Assembly (NCBI GenBank): GCA_020850325.1
Contig: JADZEW010000024.1
Coordinates: forward strand, 97,864 to 161,863
DNA: 64,000 nt
Direction of reading: 5' to 3'
From: Methanoregulaceae archaeon
GTDB lineage: Bacteria > Armatimonadota > Fimbriimonadia > Fimbriimonadales > Fimbriimonadaceae
A model generated the notes under the pieces. It did no database searches and had not been told where the DNA came from. It saw nothing but the letters and a program-made list of their open reading frames with translations. Position numbers and translations under genes: made by a program. Position 1 is the first letter of the stretch, and every line of letters starts with the position of its first letter. Shown one piece after another: positions 41,082 through 48,436 of this stretch.

Positions 41082-41629
41082 TGAAGAGACTGAGATTGCT
41101 TTCCATCGCTACCTGCGCGGCATGCGTCTTTGCCTGGGGCTCCGGTTGCGGCTCCACAAAGGGGGGAACCGCTCAGGAGCCGAAAGGCGAGAGCCAGGCT
41201 CAATCCTCGCCGCCATCCGCTGCACCCACCCAGGCGGACAATATCGACCCGCGCAATTTCATCACCGAAGATGAGGCTACGGAAATAGTGAATCGATCCG
41301 TCAAGTTCACTGAAGTCGAACAGCTCGGCCAGTTTGCCTCGTTGAGCATGGAGAACGAAACGGGCAACATCATCGCCCAGCTACAAGTGAGCACGATCAC
41401 GTACACCAAGGAGGCGTTCGACTCCGACGTCGCCAAGAGCGCAAAAATGCTAGATGCGAAGTTCGAACCGGTCGAGGGTCTGGGCGAGAGTGCCTATTGG
41501 ATGGACGGCCTGATGCAGGTGTACGCCAAGGGCCGGTGGGTTCAGGCGACGGTGATCCAGCGCCCGGGTCTGGAGGCCAAGCCCGCGGCCCGCGCCATCT
41601 TGGAGAAGGCGCTTGCGAAGCTGCCGTAA
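41081..41629 (+). CDS. Lipoprotein, 182 aa
   Basis: Starts at ATG 41081, directly at the end of the PEP-CTERM gene (a GTG one codon earlier is also possible). MKRLRLLSIATCAACVFAWG with the following SGCGS is a lipoprotein signal. The mature part has a Ser/Pro-rich linker, then a small domain (ITEDEATEIVNRSVKFTEVE, FASLSMENETGNIIAQLQVS, LGESAYWMDGLMQVYAKGRW). Such domains occur in secreted proteins of unknown role. Coupled to the PEP-CTERM gene. Confidence 0.65.
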   Translation: MKRLRLLSIATCAACVFAWGSGCGSTKGGTAQEPKGESQAQSSPPSAAPTQADNIDPRNFITEDEATEIVNRSVKFTEVEQLGQFASLSMENETGNIIAQLQVSTITYTKEAFDSDVAKSAKMLDAKFEPVEGLGESAYWMDGLMQVYAKGRWVQATVIQRPGLEAKPAARAILEKALAKLP

Positions 41630-41675
41630 CGACAAAGGCGAGGCGGATGGACGCCTCGGGACAGAAGAGGACAAC

Positions 41676-42470
41676 ATGAGATGCTTAGGTCAACGTGAAA
41701 AGGCCAGTGCGAGAGCGCCATTCGCTCTCTTCATTACATTTGCAGGTGTAGCGGCATTGGCCGTCGTAGCAAGTTGGGCACAGGGCGCGTCAAACCAGCG
41801 GCAATCGACCAGCGGGCTGGGCCAGTTGAACATCCACCTGGCGCCCTCGGTCTATTGGCCCTTGGCCGAGGGGAACAAGTGGACCTTTGGTAGCGCGGGA
41901 CTCGAAGTTCCGGTGGAGACGCACCTTGCCGTGACGCGCTACTCGATGGGGCGCGGCGGCGAGATCACGGCGTCCCTGGACACGGACAGTTTCTCGTGGC
42001 ACATGACCAACGACAGAGGTGTTCCAAAGACGGAGAAGAAGCCCTCGTGGGATCCTTGGACCTCGCCGATCGTCGTCAGGGTGGACGACTCGGGCATCTA
42101 CTGGATCTCGGATCAGCACGGCACGTTCAACCCTCCCGTTCCGATCTTCAAACCTGGCACCAAGCACGGCGACGAGTGGAAATGGGCCGGCACCGTCGAG
42201 AAGGGCCGCGCATCGTGGACTGCGAGCGCCACGCTGACGTCGAAGTCCGAGAAGGTGAAGACACCCCGACTGGCCGTGAAGGAGCACGACGCGCTGGAGA
42301 TCTTGATGATCCTGGATGTGGTCGTCAGCGGCGTCGCGCAGACCGACGTCCAGAGCCTGTCGCTCGTTCCCAAGATCGGCCCCGTGACCTTTGGCTACGT
42401 GCGCCACGGCTCGGGGCAAGGTAGCGCTTTGATGGCAGGCGGCACGCTGATCGGATACCAGTTGCGCTAG
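41676..42470 (+). CDS. Secreted hypothetical protein, 264 aa
   Basis: I chose ATG 41676, with AGAAGAGGA before it, over the upstream in-frame codon. The N-terminus (APFALFITFAGVAALAVVAS, then AQGAS) is a signal peptide. The mature protein is beta-rich: YWPLAEGNKWTFGSAG is the start of a common secreted domain, followed by TKHGDEWKWAGTVEKGRASW. It follows the lipoprotein by 46 nt and is probably in the same transcription unit. No function is identified. Confidence 0.6.
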   Translation: MRCLGQREKASARAPFALFITFAGVAALAVVASWAQGASNQRQSTSGLGQLNIHLAPSVYWPLAEGNKWTFGSAGLEVPVETHLAVTRYSMGRGGEITASLDTDSFSWHMTNDRGVPKTEKKPSWDPWTSPIVVRVDDSGIYWISDQHGTFNPPVPIFKPGTKHGDEWKWAGTVEKGRASWTASATLTSKSEKVKTPRLAVKEHDALEILMILDVVVSGVAQTDVQSLSLVPKIGPVTFGYVRHGSGQGSALMAGGTLIGYQLR

Positions 42471-42828
42471 TGTCTGAACGACAGCTGTCGTGCCTTGACA
42501 CCTCGGGGACGGACGTCAAGGTGTATCGAGGGCTAGTTCTTGGAACCAATCTCTGGAACGCCATGGAGTTCGCTGGGACCTGGTGGGCGAAATCCCTTGA
42601 AAGGCGTCATTGCCGAGGCAGCACAGCGTATCTGCACGATCTATCCAGGGGCCCATCCGACCCAAGGATGAGCCTTCGAACATTCACTTCACGGAAACCT
42701 TCCGCGGTAAGCCCAAGCGGCGTACGCTCTGGTTCGCGGGCGCCCCGATCCTCACAGCCGAAAAGCGCCAGCGGCGTCATGTGGGGTTAGTCGTTTAGGA
42801 ACCTCGTTAGGAAGCTGGGTTTGGTGCT
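42471..42828. other. Gap without a supportable gene
   Basis: A CCTTGAC/GTCAAGG hairpin near 42,494-42,520 could end the upstream gene. The rest has short overlapping frames with protein-like pieces but no continuous ORF; it may be a decayed gene. Nothing recognisable was found. Confidence 0.4.
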
Positions 42829-43185
42829 CTACGGGGCCAGAGAGCCGATGGGATCGATGGCGAGTTCGGCGATCTTGGCGCCCTCAACCTTGAATCGATA
42901 GACGAACTCGTAGGGGCTGCCGGGGAAATCGCCCGAAACCACGACGCTCGCCACGAACTCGTCGCCAACCACTTCGCCTGACCGAAACTCGGAGGTCAGC
43001 TTGTACCCAGCGACGGTACCCGTCATCCACTCCCGAATCTGCGCTCTGCCCTTCAGTACCAGGTCTTCGCCATTATCCCAAATCGTGGCGTCCTCAGTGA
43101 AACAGGCCAACGCTTCGTCAGCGTCGTCGCCCCCCTTCGCGGTGAAGTACTCGCCAATCGGTGTCGGGAGTTCGATGCTCATCAT
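42829..43185 (-). CDS. SnoaL-like (NTF2-fold) protein
   Basis: 118 residues from the ATG at 43185, fixed by TATTCT 6 nt upstream; the longer frame to 43227 is unlikely. IGEYFTAKGGDDADEALACF, then TEDATIWDNGEDLVLKGRAQ and IREWMTGTVAGYKLTSEF are the SnoaL/DUF4440 pattern of a small cone-shaped alpha+beta barrel. Members are cyclases, isomerases or simply ligand-binding; the substrate is unknown. It is the last backbone gene before the half tRNA. Confidence 0.8.
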   Translation of the reverse strand: MMSIELPTPIGEYFTAKGGDDADEALACFTEDATIWDNGEDLVLKGRAQIREWMTGTVAGYKLTSEFRSGEVVGDEFVASVVVSGDFPGSPYEFVYRFKVEGAKIAELAIDPIGSLAP

Positions 43186-43191
43186 GGCCAG

Positions 43192-43197
43192 AGAATA
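43192..43197 (-). promoter_or_regulatory. -10 box TATTCT, leaderless promoter
   Basis: TATTCT on the minus strand with 6 nt to the ATG at 43185. Confidence 0.5.
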
Positions 43198-43298
43198 TCC
43201 GATGCCACTGAGTTCCTTGCCGACCAACCATCGCCCGAAAACTCGCCAGGCGCTATGCGGTCTAGAATCTAGAAGCTTGTGTCAGCTTCACTTGAAGG

Positions 43299-43342
43299 TG
43301 GTGGGCGGTACAGGACTTGAACCTGTGACCCCTACAGTGTCA
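43299..43342 (-). other. 3' half of tRNA-Val(GAC), probable integration (att) scar
   Basis: On the minus strand the sequence runs from T33 of the anticodon loop: TGACAC, anticodon-stem strand TGTAG, variable loop GGGTC, T-arm ACAGG-TTCAAGT-CCTGT, acceptor ACCGCCC and ACCA. Every segment has canonical length. The 5' half (which would begin GGGCGGT) is absent; sequence to the right is unrelated. A break in the anticodon loop is a classic tyrosine-recombinase attachment site, so an integrated element should extend to the right. Confidence 0.8.
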
Positions 43343-43442
43343 TGGCGGTTTGGCAGGTTCAGTGGCTTCGTTTTGAATCTACGGACGTCTCAGACCGTCG
43401 CCGCTTGTGTCTCTCTATTGAGAGACATTTGAGAGACCGAGG

Positions 43443-44324
43443 TTAGCCCTTAAGCTCAATTTCAGTCGTATCCTCGCCGGCCGCATCGGTCGTGTGAGCC
43501 TTCCCTCCAAATCCTACACTCACCCCCCCAAACTTACTGATCTCGACGGTATCAACTTTTGAAGGAAATCCATTTTGATCAACCGTGTATGCAAGCTCGA
43601 ATTGCTCTGTGTCACCCCTGAAAGCAGCCCTAGCCGTACCAGAAGGTAGTCGATCTAATTCCTGCTCGATCGCTCCGAATCCTCGGTCAAACAGTTTGTC
43701 GATCATTTCCGGAGTAGGCTCGTCTAGAACCACATCGATCTCAACTTCTCGCTCGCCTCGGATAGTGGCGGCGAAGATCACGCGCTTTGCAACGTCTGGA
43801 TTCTTGCTCCGAACTTTCTTAACGAAGTTCTTTGCGAGGTTCCAGCAGTCCTTTCCAATTTCGCGTAGGATTCCAATGCCGATGACACCTAAGCCAAATA
43901 GGAGAACAGAACCAGGGTCAAGAGCCTTTCTTCTTTCAAGGTGTACTTCGAAGCCCGATTCCTTCAAGGCTAAGATGTCTTGCAGATACTCCTCGCCTTC
44001 GAGCGAGGCATCGATGGCAATCACACGTTGATCCACACCGTATTGCCTAATCGCCACTTCACGACCAAGTTCGTCAGGGGTGCTGACATCGCCAGGCTCC
44101 CAAATCTCCCAGGTTCCTTCGAGCGCGAATTCGCCGTCTCCGAATGGAACGACTTCTGACTTGATCTGGCGGCCAATCGGCGGCAATGCATGGTCGTGCT
44201 GGTTGAAGATCGGCAACAGGCGATTCTGGGCCTGTTCCGCCAGATCTTCCAATGCTCCTCGACTCAACCGTTCCCCCGCCCGATCAATGTTTGTTGTTGC
44301 TCCTCGGACCCTGACAATTTTCAT
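43443..44324 (-). CDS. Unknown protein with prohead-protease-like N-terminus, 293 aa
   Basis: MKIVRVRGATTNIDRAGERL is followed by LLPIFNQHDHALPPIGRQIK and DGEFALEGTWEIWEPGDVST. The His-Asp and PIG pattern and the following strands recall phage prohead serine proteases, but a catalytic Ser is not obvious. A hydrophobic segment (SVLLFGLGVIGIGILREIG) lies in the middle, and the C-terminal third is strand-rich and acidic. AGGAG precedes the ATG. First gene of the putative island. The family is not established. Confidence 0.5.
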   Translation of the reverse strand: MKIVRVRGATTNIDRAGERLSRGALEDLAEQAQNRLLPIFNQHDHALPPIGRQIKSEVVPFGDGEFALEGTWEIWEPGDVSTPDELGREVAIRQYGVDQRVIAIDASLEGEEYLQDILALKESGFEVHLERRKALDPGSVLLFGLGVIGIGILREIGKDCWNLAKNFVKKVRSKNPDVAKRVIFAATIRGEREVEIDVVLDEPTPEMIDKLFDRGFGAIEQELDRLPSGTARAAFRGDTEQFELAYTVDQNGFPSKVDTVEISKFGGVSVGFGGKAHTTDAAGEDTTEIELKG

Positions 44325-44482
44325 CTAAATCTCCTAGATCGGCTTCTGCTGCTTTTCTTGATGAAGCACATCGTGGTTTCCCGTCAATGATACTTGCCCA
44401 TGGCTGCTGTAGAACGTTCGCCGGGCAAAGAAAGTAGAGAATGGCGAGCCACGCGGGCTGTGACTCGCACGGGCGAGTTTGC

Positions 44483-44488
44483 TAAAAT
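44483..44488 (+). promoter_or_regulatory. -10 box TAAAAT, leaderless promoter
   Basis: TAAAAT with 5 nt to the GTG at 44494. It selects that start for the nuclease-like gene. Confidence 0.5.
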
Positions 44489-44493
44489 CGAGC

Positions 44494-45633
44494 GTGGCTG
44501 CTTCCAATGACAAAGGCGCATTGCTCGAAGATGTCGTGACCAAGATTCACGCGTTCAATGGGCTGAAAGCTACAGCCCGAGTCAAACTGCAGTCGCGCCA
44601 TGACCCTCACCGTGAACGGGAGATCGACGTCCTCATAGAGACGCATGTTGGGCCCTATCCCTTCCAAATCCCAATCGAATGCAAGAACTGGGGTGAGCCT
44701 GTGGGAATCGGCGACATCGACGCCTATCAAGGAAAGTTGGATGAACTCGGGTTGAACCTGCGAGGTGCAATCTACGTCTCTGCCGGAGGCTACGAGAGTG
44801 GCGCGGTTAGCAAGGCGGCCAGTCTTGGAATCGTCCTCCTTGATATCGATGGACTCACCAAGGATCGCCTGGCGCAGGAGGTCTTCGTTGCCGTTACGGG
44901 CACCCTGTTTGTCACTCCATCAGTCTCAGAGCTCAGTTTTCAGTCTGCTCATTCCACGGCTCAGCCAAGCTTCTTTTCGCCAGATGGTCAGTTCGGAGGA
45001 ACGATGATGGACCTCGTGTGGAAGGCGTGGATAGAGCACCGATCTCTTCTGTTGGGCGAGTTCGTGGGCACCGAGCCAGTGCCATCGGGCTGGGGGTCAC
45101 TCATCGATGGCGAGTTCGCACCAATCGACAAGGTCGACTACCGGCTTTTGAAGGAAGGTCACCTACTCGTCCGTAAAGGCACTGCTCGAAAAGCGCTCCT
45201 GCGTGGTCATGCCGACGGCGCGCCGCTACTCGCACACTTCGAATCGGAGTACGAATCCCCATTTGGTCATTTCGAGTTGCAGCGTGTTTTGTCGGAGCAA
45301 GAATTGTCAGAAGAACTCAACAGAGATAGACCACTTCTCTCTTCGATTTGGAGAGTCAAAGTTCCGCGAGTGATGTATGACGGCCCTTTCGGTCGCTTCC
45401 CTTGGCTTCCAGACGATGCCTTGTTCCATCAGATGATTGCGATTCACCGGAATGACCCAGAAGGATTTGCCTCCGGAGAGTCTCCGTATCGCCTCCAGTT
45501 TGGCACTGATATTACCGAGCTCTTTGAGGCACCTTCCTCTAGCTATGTAGCCTACTTGCGAAGTCGAATGGGATCATCCTGGAACCCAAATCTGTGGTCG
45601 GCCTTCAGCTTGTTTGAGCGACCTCCATCCTGA
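44494..45633 (+). CDS. Mrr/RecB-like restriction endonuclease-fold protein
   Basis: 379 residues from GTG. The N-terminal ~120 residues form a PD-(D/E)xK nuclease: a leading Glu in GALLEDVVTKIHAF, Asp about 45 in REREIDVLIETHVG, and E-x-K about 62-64 in FQIPIECKNWGEPVGIGDID, followed by LRGAIYVSAGGYESGAVSKA. This is the Mrr-cat type used by type IV restriction and defence proteins. The C-terminal 250 residues (for example WKAWIEHRSLLLGEFVGTEP) are not recognised and may sense the target. It lies just before the Pycsar operon, separated by 275 nt. Confidence 0.7.
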   Translation: MAASNDKGALLEDVVTKIHAFNGLKATARVKLQSRHDPHREREIDVLIETHVGPYPFQIPIECKNWGEPVGIGDIDAYQGKLDELGLNLRGAIYVSAGGYESGAVSKAASLGIVLLDIDGLTKDRLAQEVFVAVTGTLFVTPSVSELSFQSAHSTAQPSFFSPDGQFGGTMMDLVWKAWIEHRSLLLGEFVGTEPVPSGWGSLIDGEFAPIDKVDYRLLKEGHLLVRKGTARKALLRGHADGAPLLAHFESEYESPFGHFELQRVLSEQELSEELNRDRPLLSSIWRVKVPRVMYDGPFGRFPWLPDDALFHQMIAIHRNDPEGFASGESPYRLQFGTDITELFEAPSSSYVAYLRSRMGSSWNPNLWSAFSLFERPPS

Positions 45634-45878
45634 CTGCGGATGCGTAGATTCAAGTTCGGCACGCTGAACCTGCGCAATCCTCACGCACGTCTCATCTGAT
45701 CCCAGGTTTGAGAGATTTTTGAGAGACCTTCCGGACCCAGATCTCCTCTTCAACAATCGCGCATGAGGCCCGTGAAAGACATTCCCCAGGGGGACGACCC
45801 AACGTCATCTTGAAGCCCCACGATGATTCAAGCAGCTATTTCAAACTTGGATCTCGTCAACTTCACCCACGAATGATA

Positions 45879-45884
45879 TACTGA
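45879..45884 (+). promoter_or_regulatory. -10 box TATACT upstream of Pycsar-type operon
   Basis: TATACT with 24 nt to the ATG at 45909, leaving a short leader containing AGTGAGC before the start. Confidence 0.45.
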
Positions 45885-45908
45885 CGTCTACTCTCAAAGT
45901 GAGCTATC

Positions 45909-46826
45909 ATGATTGAACGATTCAGCGGATCAGAGGGAATGCAAGCACTCGTAGAGCAGCTTTGCGATCAGACACTGGTTAACGGAGACAGGATCCTCGC
46001 GCAAGCACTGGCCGAAGCGGGAAGTCTACATGAGTTCCCAACGGGATCAACGATCATCGAGCAAGGGGCTCATGATACGGATGTTCACTTCATCGTCGCT
46101 GGTAGGTGTGGAATCATTGTCAACGGTCGCACCCTTCCTGTTCAGCGTCGAGCGGGAACCCACGTGGGAGAGATGGCGGCGATCCAGCCGTCCCAGACTC
46201 GCTCGGCGACCGTGGTTGCCGACGAGTGTACAGTAACACTATCTGTTTCCCTCACCGTCTTTTGTGCCCTTGCTGCCAAACATCCCAATATCTGGCGGCT
46301 CGTCGCGAAGGAGCTTTCCCGTCGTCTCATCCAAAGAAATGAACTTGTGACGGCCACACACGAGAAGATTCGCGTGTTCATCATGTCGTCCGCAGAGTCC
46401 CTAGCCATTGCAAGGGCCCTCCAGAATGGGCTGGCGCACGACCCATTCCTCGTGACAATATGGACTGACGGTGTGTTTAGGGCCTCCTCGTATCCCATCG
46501 AGTCACTGGAAGCTCAGGTCGAGGAGTCCGATTTTGCAATAGCAATTGCTCACGGAGACGACAAGACTGAGGTGAGAGGCATCACCTGGCCGAGCCCCAG
46601 AGACAACGTGGTGTTTGAGCTCGGTTTCTTTATGGGCAGGCTGGGCCGTGAACGAGCGCTTCTCGTCGAGGCTCGCGGCGAAGAGGTTAAGCTCCCCTCT
46701 GATCTCGCAGGACTGACAACAATTTCCTACAAGTGGTCCGGAGACAGTAAAGAACTGCCAGCAGCTATCGGGCCGGTTTGCAACCGACTCAGAGACATTA
46801 TTACCGACCTTGGGCCAAACAATTAA
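45909..46826 (+). CDS. pycTIR: Pycsar-type effector: cyclic-nucleotide-binding domain plus TIR-like domain
   Basis: 305 residues. Residues about 40-145 form a cNMP-binding domain (STIIEQGAHDTDVHFIVAGR, then the phosphate-binding cassette THVGEMAAIQPSQTRSATVV). Residues about 153-300 form a TIR-like domain of PF10137 type: KIRVFIMSSAESLAIARALQ, SDFAIAIAHGDD, and PRDNVVFELGFFMGRLGRER with the expected catalytic Glu about 237. In Pycsar defence, phage infection triggers cyclic pyrimidine nucleotide synthesis, which activates the TIR to deplete NAD+. Two cyclase genes follow at 2 and 1 nt, so this is one operon. Confidence 0.85.
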   Translation: MIERFSGSEGMQALVEQLCDQTLVNGDRILAQALAEAGSLHEFPTGSTIIEQGAHDTDVHFIVAGRCGIIVNGRTLPVQRRAGTHVGEMAAIQPSQTRSATVVADECTVTLSVSLTVFCALAAKHPNIWRLVAKELSRRLIQRNELVTATHEKIRVFIMSSAESLAIARALQNGLAHDPFLVTIWTDGVFRASSYPIESLEAQVEESDFAIAIAHGDDKTEVRGITWPSPRDNVVFELGFFMGRLGRERALLVEARGEEVKLPSDLAGLTTISYKWSGDSKELPAAIGPVCNRLRDIITDLGPNN

Positions 46827-46828
46827 CG

Positions 46829-47539
46829 ATGGGACTCAAATCAGATCTAGACGATGCCGTCGATGGAATTCTCTCTCAAACGTGGAACACCAGGGACGGC
46901 ATGGTAGTGCCGTCTACAGCTGACATAGCTCTTGCAGGTGGTGCCGTGAGACTGACGGCGGTCATGCTCTACGCGGACTTGGCGGACTCGACCCTTCTGG
47001 CTGCTACATATGACCGGAGAATAGCCGCGAAAGTGTACAAAGCATTCCTGGCATGTGCTTCGAAAATCATCAAGGACCACGACGGGGCGATCCGCAGTTT
47101 TGACGGAGATCGGGTTATGGCTGTCTTCCTCGGAACTACTCCAAACACGAACGCGGTTAAGGCTGCTCTCAAGCTCAATTGGGCTGTGGACAGTATCATC
47201 CGACCGAAACTCGAAGCTAAGTACGACGTGATCAAATGCGGCGACTACAAGATCAGCCATGGAGTCGGCATTGACGTGAGCGAGGTTCTTGTGGTTCGTG
47301 GCGGCGTTCGCAATGATAATGACCTCCTGTGGATTGGCCGCGCCCCAAACGTAGCAGCAAAGCTCTGCGCTCTTCGAGGCAGCTACAGGACGTTCATCAC
47401 AGCGGCTGTATATGCCAAGTTGGCTGATGAAGCGAAGACGAGTAAAGACGGGAAAGCGATGTGGACTCAACAGGCTTGGACCGCACCTGGCGGTGTCGAA
47501 AAAATTTACAAATCTAACTGGGGGTGGGTTATCAACTGA
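46829..47539 (+). CDS. Nucleotide cyclase, Pycsar-type, first of two
   Basis: 236 residues, starting 2 nt after the effector stop. A class III cyclase domain: VMLYADLADSTLLAATYDRR with metal Asp about 50, DGAIRSFDGDRVMAVFLG with metal Asp about 94, and LLWIGRAPNVAAKLCALRGS with the Asn of the conserved GxxxNxAAK block. In Pycsar systems such enzymes make cUMP or cCMP on phage infection. Whether this one is pyrimidine-specific cannot be decided by eye. An upstream in-frame codon at 46778 overlaps the effector and is less likely. Confidence 0.82.
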   Translation: MGLKSDLDDAVDGILSQTWNTRDGMVVPSTADIALAGGAVRLTAVMLYADLADSTLLAATYDRRIAAKVYKAFLACASKIIKDHDGAIRSFDGDRVMAVFLGTTPNTNAVKAALKLNWAVDSIIRPKLEAKYDVIKCGDYKISHGVGIDVSEVLVVRGGVRNDNDLLWIGRAPNVAAKLCALRGSYRTFITAAVYAKLADEAKTSKDGKAMWTQQAWTAPGGVEKIYKSNWGWVIN

Positions 47540-47540
47540 T

Positions 47541-48350
47541 ATGGAGGCCAACCACAAGAACTACGACTTCAATGCGAGCTTTGTGCGTATCGACTCCTAC
47601 CTCGATGCCAATGAGAGCGTTTATGAGGAAGTGCAAGAGATTCCTAGCCGAGAGAAACTGACCTATTCAAACGGGTTCTACATTGAGCATTGCACAGCAC
47701 TCTTCGTGGACATCCGAGGCTCGACGGGTCTTGCCACGAAATACACCCGCCCGCGCCTTGCAAAGATCTATAGGTGCTACATTTCAGAGGTCGTCGCCGT
47801 GATGAATGGTGCTTCAAGCTGTGCCGAAGTGAACATCGTTGGCGATGGTGTGTACGGCATCTTCAGCACGCCATACAAGAGCAATATTGACGACGTGTTC
47901 AACCTAGCCGCGATGACTCAATCAGTGATTGACGTTCTTAACTCGAAGCTCACAAAACGAAAGATTGAGCCGATCAGGTGCGGAATCGGAATAGACTATG
48001 GTCGATTATTGATGGTTCAAGCCGGAAACTACGGTAGTGGGATAAATGAAGTTGTGTGGATGGGCTCAGCGGTTAACGGTGCATCTCATCTTTCCCATTA
48101 TGGGAGCCGTGAGTGCTTTGACAGGCCCCTTATGGTGTCATCCATCGTTTACAGCAACTTGAACCTCAAAGAGGAACCATTCCGAGCGGCGCGTCTCTGG
48201 CGTTACCAGTTTGATGAGCGAACCGATCTGGTGGTTTCCAGGCGGGCTCCCGACAAGCTCCCGACATTCGCTCGGTTCAATCCAACGGTGGACCGCCTGA
48301 TTCCCCAGATCGTCAACCGGCAAGTTCCCGGCCCGCTCTTCAACCCGTAA
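47541..48350 (+). CDS. Nucleotide cyclase, Pycsar-type, second of two
   Basis: 269 residues from MEANHKNYDFNASFVRIDSY, 1 nt after the first cyclase. HCTALFVDIRGSTGLATKYT contains metal Asp about 57 and EVNIVGDGVYGIFSTPYKSN metal Asp about 102; INEVVWMGSAVNGASHLSHY carries the Asn block. Both metal sites are therefore intact, as in the first cyclase, but the two share little sequence outside the motifs. It has an extra N-terminal ~45 residues and a C-terminal tail (RRAPDKLPTFARFNPTVDRL). It could pair with the first cyclase or make a different cyclic nucleotide. Confidence 0.8.
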   Translation: MEANHKNYDFNASFVRIDSYLDANESVYEEVQEIPSREKLTYSNGFYIEHCTALFVDIRGSTGLATKYTRPRLAKIYRCYISEVVAVMNGASSCAEVNIVGDGVYGIFSTPYKSNIDDVFNLAAMTQSVIDVLNSKLTKRKIEPIRCGIGIDYGRLLMVQAGNYGSGINEVVWMGSAVNGASHLSHYGSRECFDRPLMVSSIVYSNLNLKEEPFRAARLWRYQFDERTDLVVSRRAPDKLPTFARFNPTVDRLIPQIVNRQVPGPLFNP

Positions 48351-48361
48351 GCCCCTTCCTA

Positions 48362-48388
48362 GCAGTCTCCACAACGGAGACTGCTTTT
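48362..48388 (+). terminator. Terminator of the Pycsar-type operon
   Basis: GCAGTCTCC/GGAGACTGC with a 5-nt loop followed by TTTT, 12 nt after the second cyclase stop. Confidence 0.85.
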
Positions 48389-48401
48389 CCAGACGTGGAA
48401 G

Positions 48402-48425
48402 AACCCTCCGACGAGGCGGAGGGTT
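48402..48425 (-). terminator. Terminator after the ArdC-like gene
   Basis: AACCCTCCG/CGGAGGGTT hairpin; on the minus strand it ends with TTCTTCC. It faces the Pycsar terminator. Confidence 0.7.
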
Positions 48426-48436
48426 GGGATGGGGGA

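Noticed and set aside
42470..42790. 106-codon ORF after the secreted protein
   Set aside because: Composition is unlike a real protein, there is no ribosome site, and protein-like pieces occur in other frames, so no single gene can be supported.
43299..43342. Split tRNA gene needing trans-splicing
   Set aside because: Split tRNAs are archaeal, and no complementary 5' half with pairing leader is in the window; an integration scar is simpler.
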